Source: Cladopsammia gracilis
Lineage: Eukaryota; Cnidaria; Anthozoa; Scleractinia; Dendrophylliidae
Direction of reading: 5' to 3'
Assembly: GCA_022457155.1 (NCBI GenBank)
Contig: JAJGOT010000452.1
Span: 188,501 to 252,500 of the forward strand
DNA length: 64,000 nucleotides
The notes under the pieces were generated by a model. The model worked only from the letters and a program-made list of their open reading frames with translations, was not told the origin of the DNA and searched no databases. Positions 55,823-64,000 of the stretch are shown here, in pieces. Numbering within the stretch: the first letter of the stretch is position 1; each line of letters opens with the position of its first letter. Position numbers and translations under genes: made by a program.

Positions 55823-56563
55823 CGGTACTGCTCATTCCCACGATAATTCTGCAATTCTACTTGCATTGTCCTACCTGTCGAGTTACAATTCAACAAAACG
55901 AGTGTTTTGTAAAATATTCTAGATTAGCACTATATTTACTTTAGTTCAGCACAATATTCTCGAAGGACATCTGCTATGAATATCCTTTCCCCGTAGAGTA
56001 GGTTTGTTTTGCAAACAGAAATATCGGGCAAATATATTCAACTGTTTTTTCTTTTTTTCACTTCTGTCTCAATCTCTTCAACTTGACTTAAGGATCAATT
56101 TGCCGCTTTTTATTTATTATTTCAAGATCCAGGTGTACGAAAGATCCGGCCTGACTCTTCATTCGGGTTTTTCGCTGTGGTTTTACCGTTATTATTAATA
56201 GCTTATATTATTAATAATGGTTATCTTAGTTATTTACTCTGCTGTTAACTTAAAGGGCCAAAGGAGGATATTACCATCTTCCCGGCATGCACTGCAAGCA
56301 AACTATATTATCAAACAGCGGCGACCCGCAAGGAGCTCATTTTACTGACACAGACGCCGTTGAGGTTGAAGGTCAGTTTGTCATAGCGGAAACCCTTCAA
56401 AAGAAATCTACGTTAACCTATTTATTCTATTCACCTTTACAGAATATTTTCCATTTCGGGTTATGTTTACAGTTTGCTTTTAAGGCCGCTTAACTTCCCA
56501 GACGGGCCGAAACCCGCGATAAGCGTCGCGTGATAGACGCTTGAAATCTCTTCACAGATTCAT
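55823..56563. other. No recognised gene
   Basis: A plus frame near 56287-56493 (SGDPQGAHFTDTDAVEVEGQ) is compositionally plausible but unmatched. A block at 56258-56290 (AAAGGAGGATATTACC) recurs inverted at 58757-58790. Confidence 0.3.
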
Positions 56564-56860
56564 TAATGGCCCAATTTATACTGGAGACGGATGATCCGTC
56601 TGGACGAACTTGGGCAAACATTCGTTAGTTCGTCTGATAATCCGTCTGTGTATAAACACGGGCAAAAAGACGGATTATCCGTCTAGATGAACTATCTGCT
56701 TAGTTCGTCTGCCAAGACGAACTTAGCAGATAGTTCGTCTTAACGGGTAATCCGTCTCTTTGCCCGTGTTTATACACAGACGGATTATCAGACGAACTAG
56801 CGAATGTTTGCCCAAGTTCGTCCAGACGGATCATCCGTCTCCAGTATAAATTGGGCCATT
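56564..56860. mobile_element. 297-bp near-perfect foldback MITE
   Basis: AATGGCCCAATTTATACTGG and CCAGTATAAATTGGGCCATT are the ends; arms of about 140 bases repeat GACGGAT..ATCCGTC and GACGAACT/AGTTCGTC words. A partial relative begins at 63953. Confidence 0.95.
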
Positions 56861-57060
56861 GGAATCAATAAACCGTCTCGCCATTTCAAAGAAATGCCGG
56901 CTTATATTTGAAGAAATATCCGTATATTTGCTATGCTTTGATTTATTACTCATGCGCGTAGCGGCATGAGGTAAGGTTTCGGCTCCGTTTTTCTTGTTAT
57001 TTTTATTTTTTGTGTCACGATTTTGCATGCAAATTTATGCACGCATATTTTAAATTGTAC

Positions 57061-57127
57061 ACTTCCGGTTTATTGCTTTGCCACTACACTTCCTGTTTAG
57101 TGACTTCCGGCTACTCTCACTTCCGGT
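57061..57127. promoter_or_regulatory. Cluster of ETS-type ACTTCCGG sites
   Basis: ACTTCCGG at 57061, ACTTCCTG near 57088, GACTTCCGG near 57102 and CACTTCCGG near 57119 form a dense same-orientation cluster typical of ETS/GABP promoters. No gene start was found nearby; 57128-57990 otherwise holds nothing recognised. Confidence 0.35.
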
Positions 57128-57990
57128 AAAAGAACGTTACTCAAGTGTCACGACAGCGTCTCCTACAACCCTACTTACATTAGCAATGTTCATGTTTGGT
57201 ATATATAAGACTTAGAAGAATCATTCCCTTCATTGTGGTACAGCCTTCATTTCCAAAATAATCAATAGTAAACAACGTGGTTTGCAGGAACGATGACTGA
57301 ACGAAAAGAGTACTCTTCGCCATGTCGGACATCTTCTTATCATGTTTATCTATGTTTATTTATGTTTATCATGTTTAAAATATATCATAAAACTAACTTA
57401 CGCATGCGCATGAGTAAAGGCTGCTAGGAGCCTCTTGTTAAATCTAACACTGGTGAACAGAGCCGGTGAAATAATTCCCGCTTTATAAAACTATGAAACA
57501 ACAGCTACTCAGCTCAACCACTCAGCACGCGACTGTTCTGCTGTGTTTGTTTACGTTATGTTATTTTTAGTTCTAAATCGATCTTCGCTTTTCTCGCTAT
57601 TTTCTGACTTTTCTATGGTATGATCACTAATTATTCAGCTTCATTTCATCTTATGTTTTGCTGTTATCAAAATAAAACTCGAATCGGTCCACAAATGCAA
57701 ATAGATCTTCTCACAAACCACGCGCCACTTGGAGCTTGCCAGATGTAGTCACTTTCAATTCAACGCCGATAAAAACAAACAGCCGCCGAAATAGATCACT
57801 TTCAACTTCAAAATTTGGGATGAAATCGTTGAGTCAATTGGAGTCAATTAGTTTTTCGAGAAAGTTTATACTTTAAATGACTGGAATTGGGTATAATTTG
57901 GCTTTTGACTCGCCTTTTTTGAATCGATCCAACCAATTTAAAATATGCATTACCGATAACTACAAACAGACATGGAAGACAACAGTCAAA

Positions 57991-58562
57991 CTATAGAGTG
58001 TTTGCACATGACGTCATAAAAATTCAAACATCTAAAGCATACATCCTACAAAGCTGTTTCTAACATGGTATGTGGATACCAGTGTTATAATCTTTCACAA
58101 AAAGTTTCAGGTTTAACGATGTTTTGCTTCCGATTTATAAAGTTTTTAAATGTGTCACGCAATTCGTTACGCTATTTCAAATACGCCGTGAAAATAAACA
58201 AAATTGAACTAGTTGAAAGTTATTTTTGAATTATAGATGCTTATAAGCCGATTTAATGGCACTTATAGTGAATACAATATAATATTTTGTGATGAGATTT
58301 TTGGTGTAATTAAGACTTTGAATTTTTGGCCGCCATGTTGGTGTCCCTAAGTGGGGCAACAAAATGGCCGCTCCATACATTTCTTACTAAAAATGTCTAA
58401 TACTCGTTCGCCTATAATTCTTGAAGGAAATGTTCTTGCGCTTCAAAATTTGGCCCAGATCTGTAGTTTTAAATTCTCTACAATTCCATAAACATTTTGG
58501 AATCCAAAACTGTTGTTTAATGGTTCTGAATTGTGATATGACGTCAGTGAAACACTCTATAG
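57991..58562. mobile_element. 572-bp MITE, relative of 4202-4770
   Basis: CTATAGAGTGTTTGCACATG pairs with AACACTCTATAG; TGACGTCA lies inside each end. The core matches 4202-4770 along its length, although the outermost 10-15 bases differ. Confidence 0.85.
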
Positions 58563-59185
58563 CACGATAATTTTTTAAACGGGTCCACTCCACTCTAAGA
58601 AAAACATTTCCTGGCACATTATTAATAGAGGAATAAGGTTCGCATTGTTTTCTTTCCATGCCTTTACATTAAAGCGAGGAAATCCATGTACAACTTTCTC
58701 TAAAATACGTGCGTTCCTCCGTTTCACCGGAAGTTATTCGCCCGAATTTTACCCAAAGCACGCTGGGAAGACGGTAATATCCTCCTTTGCTTATCGCCAA
58801 ATGGCGCCAAATATACAACTGAATCGAATAAAACGATTCTATAGAGGAAACCAGTAGCAGTAGTTTGGAGATGACGTGCAGGATTACAAGGATGGAAGCG
58901 GATTACAGTTAATCAATTTTGATTTTTTGACAGGCGGTCGAGAAATCAAAATTGTCATTCTGGTGGAATTTTCCCTCTTTTAGCCGTTATTTTGTCATTT
59001 TGTCTTATTAATTTAGCAGTAATATTTCTTTCCCTCCATCACTTTTGGCGATTTTTTCTTCCAATTTCACGATAATGAAGCAAGCTTCTGGCGTAATCAT
59101 GGAAACATGTGTCCCTTTCAAATTGGTCGTAAGGCTAATGCCGAACTTTATTTCGGAACTGTAATAACATATCAATATGTAATAG
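58563..59185. other. No recognised gene
   Basis: AT-rich. A CACCGGAAGTTATTCG ETS-like site near 58726 and the inverted block noted at 56258 are the only motifs seen. Confidence 0.3.
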
Positions 59186-59318
59186 TAATTGGACTGAGGA
59201 GTACAATTCATGATGGTAATAGGACTGAGTGGAGTCCAATTCATAATGGTAATAGGACTGAGTGGAGTACAATTCATAATGGTAATTGGACTGAGTGGAG
59301 TACAATTCATAATGGTAA
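59186..59318 (+). repeat. 33-bp tandem repeat, about four copies
   Basis: Units of GGACTGAGTGGAGTACAATT plus CATAATGGTAATA. The period is a multiple of three, which explains repeated-peptide frames on both strands here. Confidence 0.9.
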
Positions 59319-59460
59319 CAGCACTTCGTGTCGTCCAATTCGGTCTGTAATCGTACGAGTGATTAACAAAATCGGACGACCGCGAAGCGGGAGTCCGATT
59401 TGTTTAATCACGAGTATGATTACAGACCTGAATTGGACGACACGAAGTCCTATTACCAAT
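59319..59460. mobile_element. 142-bp foldback
   Basis: CACTTCGTGTCGTCCAATTC pairs with GAATTGGACGACACGAAGT, then GGTCTGTAATC/GATTACAGACC and AAATCGGAC/GTCCGATTT around a GACCGCGAAGCGGG loop. Confidence 0.85.
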
Positions 59461-59525
59461 GAATCATAACTATAACAAAATTTGAGGATAAAACGTTAAA
59501 TGGTTACACGTTTTGGTGTTTATTA

Positions 59526-59585
59526 GTGTCCAATTACAGCTATCCAATTACAAAAAGTTGTAATTGGATAGCTGTAATTGGACAC
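59526..59585. repeat. Perfect 28-bp-arm hairpin
   Basis: GTGTCCAATTACAGCTATCC onward to TTACAA, a 4-base AAAG loop, and the exact reverse complement. The arms themselves contain CCAATTAC twice. Confidence 0.95.
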
Positions 59586-59618
59586 CCACATGACAGCGCG
59601 CCAATTAACTCCGAAATA

Positions 59619-60097
59619 CAGTAAACACCCGCATAAAAGAACCTGGGATTATCTGTTTCAGGCTGATGTGTTTCTTATATAAAGGGTGATGCATAGTGAG
59701 AAATTAGCATGGAGAGGTTTTTAAGAAGTTCTAAAGAACCTTTCCAGAAAATGCCAGGATCTGCCATACTTGAACACCTCCCAACTGGATTTCCCAAAAT
59801 TGAGTCAAGACATTAGGCAAATTATCCCCTGAAAAATAAGGCAAATTCACTCTGGAAAAACCAATCCCTTCTGTGAAGGAGGTATGAATATTTTCTGAAA
59901 TTACGCATTGTGTGTTTGTAATGGTCCAGCACACATACGTGGATCTACCCCAGTGTTGTCTAACCGTTAGTAATTTTCGTATAAGAACCTGCTTCATTTG
60001 TCAGGTTGAATTGGTTCTTATACATTAAATGCTTTATTGGCCAAATTTCATCCTGGAGGCTCTAAATCCGCTGTTTCTATTGTGTGGGTGTTTACTG
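59619..60097. mobile_element. 479-bp Tc1/mariner-type MITE with TA target site
   Basis: CAGTAAACACCC and GGGTGTTTACTG ends flanked by TA (59617-59618 and 60098-60099). Internal AGAACC/GGTTCT words near both ends. No transposase frame. Confidence 0.75.
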
Positions 60098-61152
60098 TAC
60101 CTTCAATCACCATGATTGCCGAGTTCTCCACGCGCCTTACAGTGTGTATATATGTCAAAAGATTTCCAGTTTTGTTCCATTATTTTTCTACTTCGCTTCT
60201 ACGGATGGGTTACAACGAACATTGTGTGACGAGTGCTACACTGCCGATCGAGTTTAAGTGCTCACCGAGGTTTTCACCGCCGAACGTCGTTCAACCGTTA
60301 TCCATTTCAGCGCATCAACGCGCGTTATCGAAAATTCATCATTGCAGAACAAAATATAGAAAACGTAATCATTTTATGTTATTGGTATGGCCGAGTTTAA
60401 AATTGTAAACACGACAGACTCTTAGACAATCAGAGAGGTCTGAATCACGCATTTGTAAAATGTTTAAGTTTACGAATAAAATTACATGAAATTATACGAA
60501 ATTAAATTAATATAAAATCTGAGAAAAGAAAATTTACAGATTCATGCGGGCTTATCTGCGTTTTATAGCAAACTTTTACGCGTCTTCTTTTACACAACAA
60601 TTTTTACAGAAACTGTATGAAAGACAAGTTTAGAGGTTAGTTTAGAAATACACAAATTTATTCAGCCATGTTTTCAAGTGTGTCTGACGGAGCAATCTTA
60701 ATTTGCATTTGAAAGAGGAGATTTGCCATTTTCTGTTTTTCTTGGAGTGGATAAGTCCAGTACTGATCGTCCAGAAGTGTCAAATAACTTCTTTTCCGGC
60801 AATTAAGATTGATAAATCTTATGACAAAAGGAAGCAATATTTTGATCAGTAATTTTTATTGACAAAAAGCTGACATACCAGATGCAAATAGAGCGTTACA
60901 CCTGTTTAGGGTGAAATTAATTTACATAACTTTTTGCTTGACTACAAGGTTTGTTTATGGTCAAGTCACAAAAATATCACTGAACTAGCATTTCATGGCA
61001 GTGAAAAATTTAGTTCCAAAACAGAAATGAAAAAGTTAAATGTTTATAATGAAAACGAGATTTAAAACCAAAGAAGAGAATGATGAAGCTGAGAAGAATA
61101 AGTGTCCATGTTTAGGTTTTGTCAGACGAATTTGTAAAGCATAAATTCTACG
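60098..61152. other. No recognised gene; upstream region of the cNMP-domain gene
   Basis: AT-rich, with a 123-codon frame at 60037-60408 that is unmatched and overlaps the MITE end. The promoter of the downstream gene probably lies here. Confidence 0.35.
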
Positions 61153-63016
61153 ATGCCAATCTTGTGCGAAACGCGACCACAGTTTTCTGTTCGTAAACTG
61201 CCGCCTGTTTTCAACAAGAGGCTGTTTAAAGCGCAAGCAGGGATTGTACTTACGGATAAAATTCTCAACATCTTGCAACGTCCTTTAACTGAGAGAAGAT
61301 CGACCGAAGAACTTCATGTGATAATGCCTGTTGTTTCGGCGCTGAAAGACATTCATAAAGGCCTACAATTCATTAAGGAAGCACTCTGTTCTGTGGCCAC
61401 CTACGAACGATTCGATGCTGATGTCGAAATTTGTAAGAAACGGGCAGAGAAGTGCTTATCTTGTTATTACATTTTGAGCGGTTCGGTGGAAGCGAAGTAT
61501 GCGATAAACAACAGTGTTTTTGGCCAAGGTGAGCGCGCGCTTGAAAACTCAAATGACTGTGACATCAACTATACTCACGTAGCCGGAGAATATCTCGGAT
61601 TAGTATCCAGCGATGGACAAGAATTTGATTATCCACCGCCCGATAATATACGAACTATAGAAGTTAGCGAATTCTTACGAGTTGACCGCGAGCAATTTCA
61701 TCGAGAGGTGAAGCGAGTTCAGAACAGATACCGTCAAGAGATCGAAAGGTTCATTCAAGGTGTTCCTGCTTTAAAAGCTCTTCCACCAGAAGAGAAACGC
61801 AAATTGGTTGCCATGATGGCAAGGCAGGTACAAACATTATTTTATTACCTTGTTTGTTGTATTTTTTAATGAGTGTTTTTCTAGCTTGCCTTTTTGCCTG
61901 TTGTGTTTGTTTTGCGGGTGGTAAAGCACAATTCATATTGGCCGCCGTCTAATCTGATTAGAAAGTCAAAACAGAGTTTTTTGTAACCAAGGCGAAAAGT
62001 AAAAATAATATTCACATAAAGTTTTATTGACTGTAAAGTGGCTATTTTCGATAGCTATAAATCACAAAAAATAATATTATCAAACGAGATTACAACCTTA
62101 TTCTGAACTTCGATTTTATTTCACGTGAAGTCAACCGAACCGTCGTCCCAAGAGCGGGCGAGCTGATTTACAATAAGCGACCATAAGCCCTTCCAAGCAA
62201 AATGTTGCATCATTTGTGAGTTTTATCGATTGAAACAGTTTCTTCACCGGAAAGTTTTAAATTTTTTAAAAGGTATTGTTTCCAAGTTATCCTGGAAGAA
62301 ATAAAGCTAAATATGAAGACGCCCGACATTGTAGAAGGTTTGTAAAAAAATCAGATTTTACGCCATACATCGCCTCAAATTTTAATGTGACGACTGCGAT
62401 CGATTGCCGTAAAATTACCGTCGATTGTATGACGAAGAGAAGAATTATTTTTTTATCTCCTACTGCAAAAATCCCTCAAATCTCAAAATCGTTACCGCTG
62501 AACACGTTTCTTAAGTTTGGCTATGAAAACATGTCTTGAAACCAAAACATACGATACAATTCTCACTGAAATGTTTGAATTTTCGCCTTGTTTGTCCCCA
62601 ATAGCCATAATGCAACATTTTGCTTAAAAGGGCTTCTCCCCGCTTGCTGCTTGCCCCTTTGTAGCCTATGTTGCTGTAGCAGGCGTCACGGAGAGGGGAA
62701 CTGGGTAGGAAGGAAAAAGATGCGTTCCTTCCCTTCATTCCCTCTCCTTTTTCGCCCCACCTCCCTCTCCCCGTTTACGCCTTCCACGCCGGCTAGTCCC
62801 TTCGTCACTCACCGCTCAATCGTATTCTCGCGGACCAATTTCACACGCACGAAAAATGAACTCAAGAAAACTTCTCGCAATCCAGCGATATTGTCTCAAA
62901 AATGTAAATGTTTCTATTATGTATTGCCTTTCTTTACGTCTTGTAGGAATATCCCGCGGGTAAAATTATTGTAAACCAGGGAGATCAACCAGAGCATCTG
63001 TTTTTTGTCGCAAAAG
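61153..63016 (+). CDS. Cyclic nucleotide-binding domain protein (CNBD2-like), 5' exons, partial
   Basis: Exon 1 is 61153-61827 (225 codons to MMARQ, donor GTACAA) and exon 2 is 62947-63016 (acceptor CTTGTAG, donor GTATTT); phase 0 joins them and phase 1 leaves exon 2. An in-frame stop at 61135-61137 supports the ATG at 61153. The N-terminal RRSTEELHVIMPVV and YYILSGSVEAKYAINN suggest a degenerate first cNMP-binding fold. EFLRVDREQFHREVKRVQ and LKALPPEEKRKLVAMMA lead into a second domain, with YPAGKIIVNQGDQPEHLFFV in exon 2 matching the beta-roll start. The family binds cAMP or acts as a scaffold in cilia and sperm; that role is inferred. The rest lies beyond the window or in undetected exons. 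Confidence 0.8.
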
Positions 63017-63290
63017 GTATTTATTATCAACTGTTTTATACGTAGCTTGCCATTGCGGTTATGGTACATTCAGTTCATTAATTGTCCATTGCAAATTGAT
63101 CTTTGTATCAACTGGCGCTAAAACAAAACAAAACCGTCAAAAAAAAAAAAAAAACGCCACAGAAAAAGACTACTCAATACTGGCTTACCGATTTGAATTT
63201 TCAAACATCAATATTTCGTCCAAAGATCCCGTTCAGCAGACCATAATAAGGGCTAAAATCCACTTTCAACCATTTCCATCCTGGCCATCA

Positions 63291-63450
63291 GGCCCCAGTT
63301 GTTCAAAAGGTGGATAGCGCTATCTACCGGATAAATCATTATCCAGTGTATAACCCGGGTGTATAAACATTAGCAAAACCAATTGTGTTATCCACTGGAC
63401 AGTGATTTATCCGGTGGATAGCGCTATCCACCTTTTGAACAACTGGGGCC
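63291..63450. mobile_element. 160-bp MITE, second copy of the 32320 family
   Basis: GGCCCCAGTTGTTCAAAAGG and CCTTTTGAACAACTGGGGCC ends, each followed by GGATAGCGCTATC. It probably lies in an intron of the cNMP-domain gene. Confidence 0.9.
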
Positions 63451-63584
63451 TGCAGCCAAAGACACTTATTTTTACTCTTAGAGAAATGGTAGAGAAATTT
63501 TAATCACAACTGGACCATTATTTTTGGGTTTCTACTGGTATGAATATGTCATTTCGCATTTTAAAAACATTAAAAATGGCGACA

Positions 63585-63611
63585 GAGAATAGAATAGAAT
63601 AGAATAGAATA
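63585..63611. repeat. (AGAAT)n microsatellite
   Basis: Five AGAAT/AGAATAGAAT units. Confidence 0.85.
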
Positions 63612-63952
63612 AGGTTAGTATCTATCAGTCGTCAGACTGAGAGGAAGTCCTAAATGAACACGGAATTCCACAGCTGAACGATAAAGAACTCAACCATCGA
63701 TTAAGAACTAAAGACTATTTTAAAGATTTTAATTTCGACGTATAGTGGTCGCCGCTTCAACCGCGCGGTATAGAGATAGCGATTTGATATATTTTTGATT
63801 ATACTACGTTTTTTAGCATGGAAATACATTTATATATACCAGATTTATTATTGGATGAGTAAGTAAATTAAGAATATACTATTGACTATACTTAAAGAAG
63901 CAGATTCCTATATTAATATTGACGTGATTATCTCTCAAGTTAAATAAAAAAG

Positions 63953-64000
63953 TAAATGGCCCATTTCACACTAGAAGACGGACAAATCGTCTGGACGGAC
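63953..64000. mobile_element. Left end of a foldback MITE cut by the window edge
   Basis: AAATGGCCCATTTCACACTAG then AAGACGGAC..GTCTGGACG follows the plan of 56564-56860 (AATGGCCCAATTTATACTGG, GACGGAT, GTCTGGACG). Confidence 0.6.

Noticed and set aside
59107..59469. Repeated-peptide frames on both strands
   Set aside because: Produced by the 33-bp tandem repeat.
62588..62974. 128-codon plus frame between the two cNMP-gene exons
   Set aside because: It overlaps the intron and the correctly phased exon at 62947 in a different frame; composition is unlike a conserved protein.

Overview
The window reads as nuclear DNA of an animal, most likely an anthozoan cnidarian (stony coral or sea anemone). 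It is AT-rich, genes are sparse and mostly split by GT-AG introns, and there is a Gal3ST-type sulfotransferase gene of a kind expanded in anthozoans. Most of the DNA is foldback MITEs, Penelope-like (PLE) fragments with hammerhead ribozymes, a CR1/L2-type LINE tail, minisatellites and long poly-G runs. The taxon is inferred; no rRNA or mitochondrial marker is present. There are no operons, CRISPR arrays, tRNA or rRNA genes.

Host genes: (1) a partial unknown gene leaving the left edge (1-143, minus); (2) the lysine-rich C-terminal exons of an unknown protein (9527-10213, plus); (3) intronless ADPRM, a metallophosphoesterase (11334-12371, plus); (4) the last three exons of an SH2-domain protein (23150-25933, minus) whose SH2 domain lacks the FLVR arginine; (5) a complete three-exon Golgi-type galactose 3-O-sulfotransferase (44607-53682, minus), assembled here from splice sites and phases into 585 residues; (6) the start of a cyclic-nucleotide-binding-domain protein (61153-63016, plus) that runs off the right edge. 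These genes look unrelated and show no functional clustering.

Mobile layout: 4.1-11.1 kb is a nested region in which two inverted arms with subterminal minisatellites enclose a 1,102-bp tandem duplication and the lysine-rich exons. 13.7-21.3 kb holds a SINE, a dozen MITEs and a PLE remnant with hammerheads in inverted terminal copies. 22-23 kb is a 36-bp minisatellite split by a MITE at a TA site. 28.3-30.4 kb holds a second PLE endonuclease remnant and a 1.36-kb element with a ribozyme foldback inside it. 36.1-39.5 kb is a DNA transposon with 6-bp target duplications, long TIRs built of 20-bp repeats, a decayed integrase-type transposase and a convergent second gene. 39.9-43.8 kb holds more ribozyme elements and an ATCGAT-rich element. 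The introns of the sulfotransferase gene and the 54-60 kb region carry many further foldbacks.

The most interesting system is a family of small hammerhead-bearing foldback elements at four loci (29.7, 39.9, 42.2 and 54.3 kb). Two copies have clear 12-14 bp target-site duplications, and helices I and II covary between copies.
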